A stretch of 48,850 nucleotides of DNA from Bacteroidales bacterium (GCA_030523765.1 JAUNHX010000017.1:1-48850), one strand, 5' to 3'. Positions 32,606 through 42,765 are shown, counted from the stretch's first letter. Made by a program: numbers and translations. Notes: generated by a model not told the origin, from the letters alone.

Positions 32606-34975
32606 TTATTTGTTTATAAGTGATTGATTAGGGTTTTCTTTTCCAAATACCTTGCATTTGCTTACCAATATCGGTGTAACAAAGAGGTCGGCAGCCAATG
32701 CTGAGAGAATGCCGATAATGGCCATCAAACCGAAGTTGATACACATGGTGCAAGCCGATGTGCAGAAGCCTGCAAACACCGACGAGGTGATGATAGAGGT
32801 AATGAGAATAGCTACACCTACCACCCGGAAAGTTCTACGGATAGCACTTTGATAATGTCCTGTTCGGTCAAACTCCAGTTTGGAATGGTTGATGAAATGG
32901 ATAGTGTCGTCGACAGCCATACCCAGCATCATAGGCAGAAGTGTGGCGGTCATCATATCCAGTGGAATTCCTGCCCATCCCATATAACCGCCTACGAAGA
33001 TAGCCGGCATCATATTGGGCACCAATCCAATGAGTCCCACTTTTACGCTTTGGAAAGCAATCATCAGTATGATACCGATAATCAAGATAGATATCACAAA
33101 CGATAGCATCTGTCCACGTACAAGATACTGCATCATGGTAACAAATTGAGGCACGTTGCCTACGGTGGTTATTTTAGCGTCGGGGAACAGTTGCTCAGCA
33201 TCGGCTTGTATCTGAGCCATTTCACGTTCCACTTGTGCTGAGTTGAAATCGGATATCTCTACCATCAGTCGCAACCTTTGGTAATCGTAATCCAACCAGT
33301 ATTCCGATTCAGTACCGCCTGCATTCTCATAAAGCAATATCATTTGTGCCACCTCTTCTTCCGTATCCGGAATGCGGTAGTAAGCGGAATCTCCGCCATT
33401 CAACGTCTGATTCATATCTTTAATGATATCCAAGATAGAGGTGGTTCGTTTGGTCAGTTCGTAATCAGCAACCTTCTCTTGTAGTTTGTCCAAATTCTCA
33501 AGACGCTGAGGCTCTTTGGCCTCGTCGATATTGGGCAGTTCAATAACAAGATCGTACGAATAGAGTGAGCCCAGCTCCGAGTGACCCACATTCATCACTT
33601 CTTGCACGTAAGGCACCTTAACACCCATTGTCCGTTCAATATCGAAAGCAGCCTCTATCTTCCATAATCCAATACAGAGGAAACCGCAAACCAAGAGAAA
33701 CGTGATTCCGATCTTGCGAGGGTTCCGCATCACAAAATCGCTCAATCTAACCATCATCTTGGTCCATCGGGTGTCGCTTTCTTCGGTAAAGTTCTGTTTT
33801 GGGGTTTTATCGCGACCAAACGACAATATCAGCGGTGTAATAACAAGCGACGTTATCAGTACGAAAAGCACACTTAGCGAACTCACCACACCGATACAAT
33901 GCATAGGACGGATGGGGATCACCAAGAACGAGAGTAACGACACCAAAGTGGTAAAGCCACAGAAGAATACCGACCATCCAATCTCGGTTACCGTCTCAAC
34001 AATGGCTTTGTGTCGTTGACCATGAATACGCATCCTTCCTTTGAAATAAGAGAATAAATGGATATTGTATGCTATGGCTACCGCAAACGATAGGATGGTG
34101 GGAATCATCAACACTGTTGAATCCACATACATCTTTGTATAGCCAGCTATACCATAGGTAACAAACAAGCCTCCAATAACCGAGATGAAGGGTGCTATGA
34201 TACCTCGCCACGAACGGGTCATCAAGAGCATCACTAAGATGCATATAATGGTGGCAATCATCATCAGACGCCCCATCTCTTGACCAATATAAACCGATTT
34301 GCAATGACTCACATAAGGCATTCCCGTGCCACTGGGATTAAGTTCAGCATATTTATCTTTCTTTATGATATGTTCCACCTCCTGGCCTGTAATGATATCG
34401 GGCGAGGTGCTTCCTTGCTGTTTCCAAACGCTGTCTTCGGGGAAGGTACGCAATTTGATCATAATCCACGATTGGTCGCCTTTCTTAGAGATGAGTTTTC
34501 TAGCCACCTGTGGTTTACTGTAGGCTCTGGCGCGAATGCTGTCCATCGCTGCTGTGCCGTTGTCGGGGATTACCTCTGGCACAATCTGTTCAATCACCAT
34601 CCCATCGTCGCTGCCCACCATGAATTCGATATCGGTTAGCGAAGTTACCTTATCGACGTACGATAGGCTATCCTCCAACTCGTGGGTTAGGTCTCTAAGT
34701 AAAGACAGATTTTTGTGGGTGAAGTGGTTATCGCATTGTGTTAACACGCCCACATAGTAGTCGTTACCGAAATGCGATTTAAACTCCTCTGTTTTCACCA
34801 ACATAGGATCATCCTCAATGAAATAACTATCGAAAGAGGTGTCTTTGACCATACGTTTCATACCCACTACAGATACGACAAGTACTATCACAAATGCAGC
34901 TAGCGTTACCCACCTTGCACGCAATAGTTTCTCGGCATATTTGCCGAAAACATTGTTAATTTTTTCAATTTTCAT
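32606..34975 (-). CDS. RND (MMPL-type) transporter
   Basis: The 789-residue inner-membrane protein shows the RND plan: one N-terminal helix (about residues 21-40), a large periplasmic loop, five helices with a sterol-sensing-like segment ([31 protein letters not shown]), then the same order repeated in the second half, including [16 protein letters not shown] near residue 690. GxxxDD in that motif is the usual proton-relay region. With the LolA-like and barrel genes it resembles operons for lipid export (HpnN-type). It is the first structural gene, 69 bases behind the TetR gene. Confidence 0.92.
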   Translation of the reverse strand: MKIEKINNVFGKYAEKLLRARWVTLAAFVIVLVVSVVGMKRMVKDTSFDSYFIEDDPMLVKTEEFKSHFGNDYYVGVLTQCDNHFTHKNLSLLRDLTHELEDSLSYVDKVTSLTDIEFMVGSDDGMVIEQIVPEVIPDNGTAAMDSIRARAYSKPQVARKLISKKGDQSWIMIKLRTFPEDSVWKQQGSTSPDIITGQEVEHIIKKDKYAELNPSGTGMPYVSHCKSVYIGQEMGRLMMIATIICILVMLLMTRSWRGIIAPFISVIGGLFVTYGIAGYTKMYVDSTVLMIPTILSFAVAIAYNIHLFSYFKGRMRIHGQRHKAIVETVTEIGWSVFFCGFTTLVSLLSFLVIPIRPMHCIGVVSSLSVLFVLITSLVITPLILSFGRDKTPKQNFTEESDTRWTKMMVRLSDFVMRNPRKIGITFLLVCGFLCIGLWKIEAAFDIERTMGVKVPYVQEVMNVGHSELGSLYSYDLVIELPNIDEAKEPQRLENLDKLQEKVADYELTKRTTSILDIIKDMNQTLNGGDSAYYRIPDTEEEVAQMILLYENAGGTESEYWLDYDYQRLRLMVEISDFNSAQVEREMAQIQADAEQLFPDAKITTVGNVPQFVTMMQYLVRGQMLSFVISILIIGIILMIAFQSVKVGLIGLVPNMMPAIFVGGYMGWAGIPLDMMTATLLPMMLGMAVDDTIHFINHSKLEFDRTGHYQSAIRRTFRVVGVAILITSIITSSVFAGFCTSACTMCINFGLMAIIGILSALAADLFVTPILVSKCKVFGKENPNQSLINK

Positions 34976-35044
34976 TTTTTGTTACTTTATTAATTGGTTT
35001 GTTTTTTCGTAGCAGTTGTTGTTTCGTCAAAAAGGGACAGATCG

Positions 35045-35680
35045 CTAAGATCCTTCCATATTGTTCATGATGAGTCTCCATCCGTCATACTCAAAACGAA
35101 TATAGTCTGCTAAGGCCCATTCGGTTTCTTTAAGTGAAAGATTGTGTTTGATGATTTCTGATATAAAACTAAACATCCAAACTGTGTGGATATGGTAAGT
35201 GAACGAGGTACATACCATACCGATATGGGGATGTTGTCGTTTAAAGTTGTTCATAAATTCTATTACCTGGCGTGTGCATTTATCGGTGTACTCATCGATA
35301 TAGTTTTCCCATGCCGATCCTTGCGCTTTGAAGAGGATCAGTCGTAGTTCATCCTGATGGTTGGCAATCAGTTTTATGTACACTTTCATATGTTCGGGCA
35401 TCATTTCATTGTTTTCGCCATTCGAAAATTGCAAGAATTGTTCATTATATCTTGCATTATTATGATCGCGTAGTATTTGCTCCATCTCTTTGATGAGCGG
35501 ACTTACAATATACCCGAACAGTTCATTCTTATTCTCAAAATAATTGTATAGGTTGCTCACACTAACTCCTGCCTTGTCGGCGATATCGCGCATAGAGGTT
35601 TTGATGAATCCGTTTTGTAGATACAATCCCTTTGCCGCGTTCGCAATTTGTTTGCGGATGTATTCTTTTTTTATCTGCAT
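35045..35680 (-). CDS. TetR/AcrR-family regulator
   Basis: The 211-residue form starts at MQIKKEYIRKQI (35680); a start 24 bases upstream is possible. The helix-turn-helix is SMRDIADKAGVSVSNLYNYFENKNELF near residues 30-56. The C-terminal part is the ligand-binding helical domain. It precedes the RND operon in the same direction and probably represses it and itself. Confidence 0.92.
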   Translation of the reverse strand: MQIKKEYIRKQIANAAKGLYLQNGFIKTSMRDIADKAGVSVSNLYNYFENKNELFGYIVSPLIKEMEQILRDHNNARYNEQFLQFSNGENNEMMPEHMKVYIKLIANHQDELRLILFKAQGSAWENYIDEYTDKCTRQVIEFMNNFKRQHPHIGMVCTSFTYHIHTVWMFSFISEIIKHNLSLKETEWALADYIRFEYDGWRLIMNNMEGS

Positions 35681-35721
35681 GGCCTTGGTTTTAAAAACGA
35701 ACAATATTCAAATCTGTTCAT

Positions 35722-35759
35722 AAAAAAAAGAGGACTCACTCCTCGGTAAGTCCTCCTTT
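35722..35759 (-). terminator. Terminator-like hairpin in the leader of the TetR gene
   Basis: On the minus strand GAGGACT pairs with AGTCCTC and is followed by eight T. It lies between the promoter element at 35823-35830 and the TetR start. Confidence 0.65.
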
Positions 35760-35822
35760 CTTTCAATATATCAAGTATATAACTATTACTATCTATCATG
35801 GGGCAATTTTCTTTTCCTGCTG

Positions 35823-35830
35823 CAAAATTA
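35823..35830 (-). promoter_or_regulatory. Promoter -7 element for the TetR/RND operon
   Basis: TAATTTTGCAG on the minus strand has the same sequence as the MptD promoter (23365) and the 46461 promoter. Confidence 0.55.
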
Positions 35831-36237
35831 TATTGTCTTCTTCAAGTCCACGTTAACTAAAAATAGTGATTTTATAGCACATCTTTTATCCTGACAGTCG
35901 CTGAATAGCTGGCCGAAAAAATGTTTAAAACCATTGATTTTGTTTGTTGTATACTGCGAAATATCTGTGTGTCCTATGAAATTGTATGCGTTGTTTATTT
36001 TCGTTCTTTTTGTGAATCAAATCGCATTCAAAACTGTATGTGAGTAAAACAATAGTATCATTAAATTATTTACTGATATTCATCGTATTACAATCTATTT
36101 TACGATCTCTCCTTGCTTTGAGGTAGAACAATCAAAAAGCCGAATTGATGGTGTTTAGTTGTGATACCTAAAAATAATGATTTAGTTCACTAGTTAGAAA
36201 TATAATATTCATGAAACAGGCAAGTAAACCTATTACA

Positions 36238-36301
36238 AAGCGCAGAAAAGATTCCTATTACCCGTTATCATTTTTTATCGGTGAATATATAGAACCCACC
36301 T
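36238..36301 (+). mobile_element. Partial copy of the 201-bp MITE (right end)
   Basis: GCGCAGAAAAGATTCCTATT ... ATCGGTGAATATATAGAACCCACCT resembles the right end of the MITE at 40818-41018. No matching left end is seen upstream. The rest of 35831-36357 holds no gene. Confidence 0.6.
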
Positions 36302-36357
36302 TTAGCTAGTTCTTTCCAAGTATGGGTTTAGGATAAGCAATGACGGGTATTCATTTA

Positions 36358-36879
36358 CTAGCGTCTTAGTTCCAGGCGTAGTACTCTCACCATTTTTCCT
36401 TGTTGCTGATTGTTGTTCTCGATGATTGTTTGGCCTATGTCTATGAATCCACATTTTTCCATTACCCGTCCAGATGCAGGATTGTCAATATAATGACTGC
36501 TAATCAGCGATGGGATATGTGTCGTTGTTTTGATATATTCTATCATCAGTCGGAGTGCTTCTGTGCAGAATCCTTGGTTCCAATAAGGCTGTCCTATCCA
36601 ATAGCCTATCAATACGTCGCCTTCTTGTGTGGGTAGTTTTAAATCGAAGGTAGGCATATAGCCAATACAGCCTATGGGACGATGGTTTTCTTTATTTTCG
36701 ATAGCCCAGGTGGTGTCGTTGTGGAATACCGTGCGTATTATTTCAAGACTCTCGTCGGGACTTTTATGGGGAGGCCATCCAGCTCGATTGCCAATCACGG
36801 GGTTTGAAGCGTATAGGAAAAGTGTGTCGGCATCTTCTTCATACCAAGGGCGTAGTAGTATTCTGTCTGTTTCCATCAT
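36358..36879 (-). CDS. GNAT-family N-acetyltransferase (RimJ/RimL-like)
   Basis: The 173-residue protein begins METDRILLRPW, the usual start of RimJ/RimL-type acetyltransferases. It has PIGCIGYMP near residue 75, YWIGQPYWNQGFCTEAL near 100-116 (acetyl-CoA loop) and NPASGRVMEKCGFIDIG near 140. The acceptor is unknown. It is a single gene; 36892-37279 is AT-rich and empty. Confidence 0.9.
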   Translation of the reverse strand: MMETDRILLRPWYEEDADTLFLYASNPVIGNRAGWPPHKSPDESLEIIRTVFHNDTTWAIENKENHRPIGCIGYMPTFDLKLPTQEGDVLIGYWIGQPYWNQGFCTEALRLMIEYIKTTTHIPSLISSHYIDNPASGRVMEKCGFIDIGQTIIENNNQQQGKMVRVLRLELRR

Positions 36880-37279
36880 GCTGTATATCAATGATAGGGT
36901 TCGAATTTGGATATTTTTACAATCTATAAAGCAGTTATTATTCTATTGTAGGTGTTGGTATTTGTTCAACATCCCCCTTTGCATTTGTATTTTGACCAAT
37001 GTAGTTGTATAAGGATAATAATGCAACAAAACTAATTATCAATAAAGTAAATATAACTCTTATTAAACTTTATATATTAATAATTGTGCATAATAAACGG
37101 AAGATGTCCCTTTTTATTACGTAGTACTCGTATCTTAATGAGCTATTTACTAGAGTTATTGCTTTTCTACTAGATAAGTACAATGATAATCAAAATATCA
37201 CGTCACCAATACGTATGATTCATATACAGAGGTAATACGTGGGCATTATTTAGCAGATACGTATAATCTCTATAATAGA

Positions 37280-37894
37280 CTAATTGTTGGAGATGAAATC
37301 TTCATAATACTGTGCTTTGATTGGATCTTTTTCATAGAAAGAGTACTTGCCACTAAAGATCTTCAATAGTTTTTCCGCAACATTATTTGCCCCCGAGAGT
37401 TCGAAATACTTTTCATAGTACGATATCATTGTGGCAACATAGTCTTTGTCTGCATCATATTGCAAATAGTCAAAAATAAAATTACCGCACAGCCAATAAG
37501 CTCTATCATAATTGTATTTCGAAGCAACAAAATCCGTTATACATATTAATTTGTCTAAGTCGGATTTCGAGATGCAGGGCGATTTAGAATAAAAATAATG
37601 GAGAAACAATAGGTTATAAGCCGCAATATTACCTCTCTTTATTTCACAATATATTTGTTTTAATTCATCGTCGGTTAAATGAATGGGGCCAAAATCTTTC
37701 GTAGTATCAAAATGAAAATGCAGCGTGTCGTTTAATCCATCTTGCGAATAGAAAAAGTTACAAAAGTCATCCAGACGAATGCTGTCAGCCAATTCTGTCG
37801 CTACGGCTCTATTGTTTTGGGCTGAGAGGGAGGCCATCGATACAACCAAAAACAATAGTAAAACACCTTTATTTAAGGTAACCTTCTTTTTCAT
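37280..37894 (-). CDS. Secreted protein of unknown function
   Basis: The 204-residue form begins MKKKVTLNKGVLLLFLVVSMASLSAQ, a signal peptide. The mature part is helical, with TDDELKQIYCEIKRGNIAAYNLLFLHYF and repeated YY/Y-rich helices (ISYYEKYFELSGANNVAEKLL), perhaps a Sel1/TPR-like fold. No family recognised. The space 37907-38174 before the next gene holds nothing convincing. Confidence 0.78.
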   Translation of the reverse strand: MKKKVTLNKGVLLLFLVVSMASLSAQNNRAVATELADSIRLDDFCNFFYSQDGLNDTLHFHFDTTKDFGPIHLTDDELKQIYCEIKRGNIAAYNLLFLHYFYSKSPCISKSDLDKLICITDFVASKYNYDRAYWLCGNFIFDYLQYDADKDYVATMISYYEKYFELSGANNVAEKLLKIFSGKYSFYEKDPIKAQYYEDFISNN

Positions 37895-38174
37895 TTTAAA
37901 TCGCATTTAGTTATAACATCATAACTATCGCATTATTGTTTTATTTATTACAGTAACGAAAAAAATTAATAATAGTTAACATGATTCTGATGTAACAAAA
38001 TGATGAGGAGACCGAAGGCCCTCCACTCTCTTTTAAAAACGTCATACTGGGTTGATAATGTAAAAAGAATTATCCTATTGAGACTCTTTATCTTTCAATC
38101 CAAAAGTACAGTTTTTCCAACCCCCATCCTTTATCGACCTAGGAGGAGATCTCTTCATTCTTTGTGTCGAATCC

Positions 38175-40316
38175 TTATTTCATTCTTTCCTGCGCCTCTT
38201 TGCCAGCACCAGTACCTTTGTATTTGCTTCGGGCGGGATTCAGACGATAAATCACAGAGAGCTGCAACTTGTGAGTTGAATAGCGGTTGTTTTGTCTGAT
38301 TTGGTAGTAGCCCATATCGCTATATTCATTCATGCAGTTGCGCTGCAGAATGTCGGTTACAGATAGGCGAACTGTGAGCGACTTATCCTTCAGCATATTT
38401 TTCTGAACCGAGACTCCAAGCCGCATATTGTTATAGTCGTTATAGAAATTCAACTGGCTACCGCGCGATCGGAACATGAAGTTAAGGTCCACCCTACAAT
38501 CGTATTTCAGATTAAAAGTGTTGAAGGCGTTAAAGGTGAACACAGGTTTATCATAGTAAACCGTATAGGTAGTACCAGGTTCTTGTGGATTGTCGAGGGT
38601 AAACCACAGATCCTGCTTCTCCACCCCAATGGTAGCATTGAGCGACCAGAAATCCACCTGTGGTGTAGCCGAGAGATAAGCGCTGAAGTTGTTGACCGGT
38701 TTGTCCAAATTGATATGCTTGATAAGGGCGGCATCATCAGTAATATAGGCCCACTGAGTGATAGCGTTCAGGCAGCGGTTGTAGGAGGTAGTGAACGCCA
38801 ACCATTTCCACGAAGCATTCAGCGTCAGGTCGTGCAGCCGTTCATTTAGCAGTTGTGCGTTGCCAGCTTGCAATGAGTAGCGGCTTATGTATGTGACAGC
38901 ATCATTCATAGCAAAGAAACTGGGGCGATTGGTTTTGACGCCATAGGACAGGGATAAATGCACCTTGCCCAATAAAACCGAATAGGCCGCCGTGGGGAAC
39001 AATTCGTCCTGGGTGCGGAATAGGAAGTCGTTATTCGTAGGGTCGGCATAGTCGAAAAGGGTATGCTCATAGCGCAACCCCACTGTGGCATGGCCCCATT
39101 TTTGGAAGTCGCGGCTATACTCGGCGAAAGCCGCTATATTGTCCTCTCTGATGTTGGCATCACTGTTGGCAATGGTTACCATATCAATCCAGTAGGTGTT
39201 GTGCCTTTGGGCCAAGCTCATCTCCATACCAGCATCAATATTGCCTTTCCACATGGGATAGGAGAACACCAACTTGGATGCATAGAGCCGGCTCTCGGCA
39301 CCCGAGCTACTTCGCACAGTATTGGTCTGCAGCCAACTCTGTTCTAGGTTCTCTCGGCTAGTATTGTTGGCCGAATTCAGAAAGTCGAAATTGAAGTCGA
39401 TGCCCAGTTTTCCTACCTTGCCGTTGTAGTAAGCATTGGAAAGCCAGCCCAGAGGAGCACTCACCTGGCTGCTCTGCGTAGAATAAAGATGGTCAACGAG
39501 GAGGTCGTTCACAAAGATGTCCTCGTCATAAATAATCATATTATTACCATCGATCAGATGGGTAATATCGGTACGGAAGCCTACAGAATGGCTGTCCGAT
39601 ATTTGCCAGTTGGCACCAGCAGTATAGGTCAGTTGGTCGTTCTCCCAAGTCATCGTATAGGGTCCTCTCTGACAGAAAGTAGTGTCGATCGTAATGCTCT
39701 TCTCCTCCAGTGTGCTGTACTGTCTATAATCCATATGGCGATAAAAAACCGATCCAAACAAGTCCCATCCGTTCTTCCTATAGTTGATGCCCAATCTGCC
39801 TCGAGGGGTGTTGAAACCATAGCGCAAGTCTTGTTCATCGGTGGCCGAAAGGTCCATGCTAAAGCCGTCGCCTTGTTGTTTACGAGTTCGGATACGCACT
39901 ACTGCCCTCACAGTAGCATCGTATTGTGCTCCAGGGTTGTAGATAACCTCAACATCACGGATATCTTCGCTGCGCATCTGTTTCAGTTCATCCATGTCGC
40001 GTAGCATACGCCCATTGATATAGATGAGTGGATTGCCCCTACCCAGCACCTCAGGACTCTCCTCGCTACCAGTCATTCCTGGCACCTTCACCAGCATTTC
40101 GCCCACGGTACCCGCGGAAGCTAGTGCGGTTCCTTCCACCTTGACGACAATAGCATTGTCCTTCAAGCGTATATTGGGCATGTCTCCCTTAATAGTAACA
40201 CCTTTCAATTCCGAAAAAAAGCCATCAAACTGAACAGTATCGGGTGTCTGAGCCTTTGCAGTCAAAGCGGCCGCCATCAGCGTCAGAATCAACATTATTT
40301 TTTGTTTGTTTCTCAT
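38175..40316 (-). CDS. TonB-dependent-type outer membrane beta-barrel protein
   Basis: The 713-residue protein has a signal peptide (MLILTLMAAALTAKAQ). A plug-like domain follows at about residues 35-150 (ALASAGTVGEMLVKVPGMTGSE, NPLIYINGRMLRDMDELKQM, DVEVIYNPGAQYDATV). The remainder is a barrel of the OMP_b-brl_3 type ending in ...SVIYRLNPARSKYKG. The usual N-terminal carboxypeptidase-like domain is missing, so the protein starts directly with the plug. The lipoprotein gene 40 bases upstream is probably its partner. The substrate is unknown. Confidence 0.87.
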   Translation of the reverse strand: MRNKQKIMLILTLMAAALTAKAQTPDTVQFDGFFSELKGVTIKGDMPNIRLKDNAIVVKVEGTALASAGTVGEMLVKVPGMTGSEESPEVLGRGNPLIYINGRMLRDMDELKQMRSEDIRDVEVIYNPGAQYDATVRAVVRIRTRKQQGDGFSMDLSATDEQDLRYGFNTPRGRLGINYRKNGWDLFGSVFYRHMDYRQYSTLEEKSITIDTTFCQRGPYTMTWENDQLTYTAGANWQISDSHSVGFRTDITHLIDGNNMIIYDEDIFVNDLLVDHLYSTQSSQVSAPLGWLSNAYYNGKVGKLGIDFNFDFLNSANNTSRENLEQSWLQTNTVRSSSGAESRLYASKLVFSYPMWKGNIDAGMEMSLAQRHNTYWIDMVTIANSDANIREDNIAAFAEYSRDFQKWGHATVGLRYEHTLFDYADPTNNDFLFRTQDELFPTAAYSVLLGKVHLSLSYGVKTNRPSFFAMNDAVTYISRYSLQAGNAQLLNERLHDLTLNASWKWLAFTTSYNRCLNAITQWAYITDDAALIKHINLDKPVNNFSAYLSATPQVDFWSLNATIGVEKQDLWFTLDNPQEPGTTYTVYYDKPVFTFNAFNTFNLKYDCRVDLNFMFRSRGSQLNFYNDYNNMRLGVSVQKNMLKDKSLTVRLSVTDILQRNCMNEYSDMGYYQIRQNNRYSTHKLQLSVIYRLNPARSKYKGTGAGKEAQERMK

Positions 40317-40356
40317 TTGTACTATTGTTTTTAATAATCACTATTGTTCTATTTGT

Positions 40357-40755
40357 TTATTCTCCATAGGTCGGCAACCAAGTCAGCCCCGGATGAATAT
40401 AGATGTAATTCTTCTCCCCGGGGGTAAGGGGAAATACGGTGTCGAGCGTATAGTTGCCGCCACCACCGGGACGATAGCCACTGGTATATACCTGAAGGGC
40501 TATACAGTCTTCGCGTGCCACATCGGTGATGCGACCCGACACCCACTCCACTGTGTCACCACCGGTTACTACAGTATCTACATGATGGTAGGTGCTGCGC
40601 CACTTGCCGTTAATGCCATCAGAAGTCAGTTCGTACACCTCTAAAAAATCGGACCGCATGGTGGTGTTGTCGAAAGTGTATTGGATTTCGTAACGCGTCC
40701 TATCGAAACCACAACTAGCTAGTAGCATAGTTGTGAGTATAGCCAATAGAGGCAA
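40357..40755 (-). CDS. Lipoprotein whose original start is lost
   Basis: The frame encodes a lipoprotein signal (LPLLAILTTMLLASC) and a beta-rich mature domain (YEIQYTFDN, VYELTSDGINGKWRSTYHHVDTV, YTSGYRPGGGGNYTL). No ATG precedes the signal in frame except inside the MITE at 40818-41018. The nearest possible start is a TTG at 40755, which I used. Upstream, the same frame runs through the broken end of the DUF3795 gene (NEARRNLK). Its partner is the barrel gene downstream. Whether it is still expressed is open. Confidence 0.6.
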   Translation of the reverse strand: MPLLAILTTMLLASCGFDRTRYEIQYTFDNTTMRSDFLEVYELTSDGINGKWRSTYHHVDTVVTGGDTVEWVSGRITDVAREDCIALQVYTSGYRPGGGGNYTLDTVFPLTPGEKNYIYIHPGLTWLPTYGE

Positions 40756-40817
40756 CTTAAGGTTGCGACGAGCCTCGTTGTGATGACTCCAAATCTTCGC
40801 AACAGTCTTACAAATTA

Positions 40818-41018
40818 AGGTGGGTTCTATAAATTCATTTCTAGCGATGTTGAAGGGATTGTCGAACAGATTGCTGTGCGAAGCGAGGGCGCATAGCGGG
40901 CTATGCAACCGAGTGACAAGCAGCAAGATGTCGACAAGACTTCAAAAGCGCTGAAAAGATTCATATTACCCATTATCATTATTTTTTTGTTTAATCGGTG
41001 AATTTATAGAATCCACCT
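40818..41018 (+). mobile_element. 201-bp MITE related to the 189-bp family
   Basis: The ends AGGTGGGTTCTATAAATTCA and its near-complement (one mismatch) form terminal inverted repeats, with TA on both sides (40816-40817 and 41019-41020). The middle (minus strand: CATCTTGCTG ... CATAGCCCGCTATG ... AGCAATCTG) matches the middle of the 189-bp MITE, so both derive from one ancestor. It has no coding capacity. It lies inside the 3' part of a DUF3795 gene. Confidence 0.85.
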
Positions 41019-41285
41019 TAACTTTTCGCTGCAGTCGCCACAGGTCTCTATGCCCTTGCCCTCAGCACATTTGCGTATCTCACACATAGTGCTGCAATAC
41101 ATATTCTTTCTCCCTTCCATGCGGCAACCTTGACAGTCAATCTGTTCAGGTAAGATGGGAGTGTTGTTCATTTCCGACCACAGTTTGGCAGTCTTCTCCC
41201 GCAGCGCTTGGTCGTTGTTCTGGGTGGCGGAATAGGCATCACATTTCCCACAGTCTATTCCGCAGTAGGCTATTTGTTTGTTCAT
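41004..41285 (-). CDS. DUF3795 protein, 3' end cut by a MITE
   Basis: The product begins MNKQIAYCGIDCGKCDAY and continues with CQGCRMEG, CSTMCEIRKCAEGKG and CGDCSEKL, the Cys-rich pattern of DUF3795. After CSEKL the frame enters the MITE and stops (RWIL). The missing end is on the far side: removing the MITE and one TA restores ...CSEKL-ICKTVAKIW...NEARRNL, as expected for this family. The remaining 93 residues keep all the Cys motifs, so partial function is possible. Confidence 0.8.
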   Translation of the reverse strand: MNKQIAYCGIDCGKCDAYSATQNNDQALREKTAKLWSEMNNTPILPEQIDCQGCRMEGRKNMYCSTMCEIRKCAEGKGIETCGDCSEKLRWIL

Positions 41286-41504
41286 TTGTTGTTGTTTATC
41301 ATTCAATTCCTCTTTTCTTCGAAAAACAAGGAATCAATTCATCGTCAATTCTTATCCATTTAGGAATATGTGTCAGTATCTGTCACTGTAATACCAACAG
41401 AATGATAGCAGTTAGAGGCAATGGGTTATTATCGAATACACTAAAGACCCTTTTTGATCATAGCTGCTACATTCATAGGCATTTAAATGCGTTTCATTAT
41501 TTAA

Positions 41505-41693
41505 AGGTAACCTCTAAAAATTCCACGTATGAAAAGGAATAATAATAACCATACTTTCAGTGCTTTTGGATTGATTTATGCATCTTGCTCAGTTTCACTC
41601 AGTCATATAGCCCGCTATACTCCTTCGTTCAACGGAGCAATCTGCTATAAATCTTCTCCAAAATCACATTGAAGCAATTTTTAGAGGTTACCT
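41505..41693 (+). mobile_element. 189-bp MITE, copy 3
   Basis: Identical by eye to the two other copies. The flanking dinucleotide here is AA on both sides (41503-41504 and 41694-41695), so the duplicated bases are not always TA. Confidence 0.9.
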
Positions 41694-41738
41694 AAAAACA
41701 TTATGGTATGAGGCTGTAAAAGTACATATTTTTCCCCT

Positions 41739-42497
41739 CTACCAACGTGGTGTTGCCGTTGAGCTACCCGAGCACTGACAGTCCACAGCAGGAGTACAAC
41801 CCGATAGGATCCAGTAATAGATTGCACTAGCACCCGAGAGCGACACCTCCAATCGCTCGCAGCATGTCACCTCAGCATCACTACTGCCACTCAGCTCTCC
41901 TGTCACAGCTCGCGTTTCTAGATTCGATGCCTTCAACATGCTTGCGCCCGAAAGATCGATCTCCATCTCTCCTTGGCAGCTGCCCGTAAGCGTAACATCC
42001 GATGCGCCACTAGCCTCCAGATCTATTGCATCCACATCCGCCGTTCCTGATAAGGACGAAGCCCCCGAGATGTCAAGTTTAAGACTCGTGCCTTGTATCG
42101 ATCCATTATAGCGGGATGCCCCCGACAATTCCACTTCCAAACTGTTGCCACTTAGGTTGCCCACAAACGACGAAGCTCCACTGAGGTCAATCTCTTCCAG
42201 CGAGGTGCTAGCAGGGATGATGGCTTTTGCGGTACCTACATTATACACCCCCCGTCGGAAACCAATGTACAAGGTGCCATCCTTTATTTCAACCTTGAGC
42301 TTTTCAACGGCCTTCTCACCCACAGTAACAATCACGTCGCTCACCGAGTCGCTGACAGTAACATCAAAAGCATGACTCACATCGAGCGCGCTGTAACTCC
42401 CGCTAATAGGGATGTTTACGGTTGTAGGTTCTCCATAGTACTTTGAGCAGCCTACCAAAAGACCACACAATGCCAATAAAACAAATACTTTTTTCAT
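41739..42497 (-). CDS. GIN-domain (DUF2807) lipoprotein
   Basis: The 252-residue protein has a lipoprotein signal (LCGLLVGC). A regular beta-helix-like repeat of the GIN/DUF2807 family follows, with IDLSGASSF, VELSGASRY, LDISGASSL, LEASGASDV and IDLSGASML at about 20-22 residue spacing. The start FDVTVSDS is also typical. Such proteins are cell-surface and of unknown role. A TATATTTG promoter element lies far upstream (42683-42676), giving a leader of about 170 bases. Confidence 0.9.
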   Translation of the reverse strand: MKKVFVLLALCGLLVGCSKYYGEPTTVNIPISGSYSALDVSHAFDVTVSDSVSDVIVTVGEKAVEKLKVEIKDGTLYIGFRRGVYNVGTAKAIIPASTSLEEIDLSGASSFVGNLSGNSLEVELSGASRYNGSIQGTSLKLDISGASSLSGTADVDAIDLEASGASDVTLTGSCQGEMEIDLSGASMLKASNLETRAVTGELSGSSDAEVTCCERLEVSLSGASAIYYWILSGCTPAVDCQCSGSSTATPRW

Positions 42498-42675
42498 TTT
42501 AATGTGTTTTTATTTAATAATCAATATGTTTACATTCAATCCATCTTTCTTATAACGAGGATAGGAGCATCGTCGTTTATGAATGCCCGCAAGAATAATA
42601 GCATTACACTTAAACAACTGATTTCTAACCTTATCGTATATTACTCACTGTATTATAACCGTTATTTTTTCGCTG

Positions 42676-42683
42676 CAAATATA
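42676..42683 (-). promoter_or_regulatory. Putative -7 element for the GIN-domain gene
   Basis: TATATTTG on the minus strand fits TAnnTTTG. The 42498-42765 gap holds no gene. Confidence 0.4.
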
Positions 42684-42765
42684 CGAAATTCTTTTCAACT
42701 CCTCATTTTACCAAAATACAAGGAATCAATTCCTCGTTTTTACCAAAAAGAGGCTTATTGATGGT

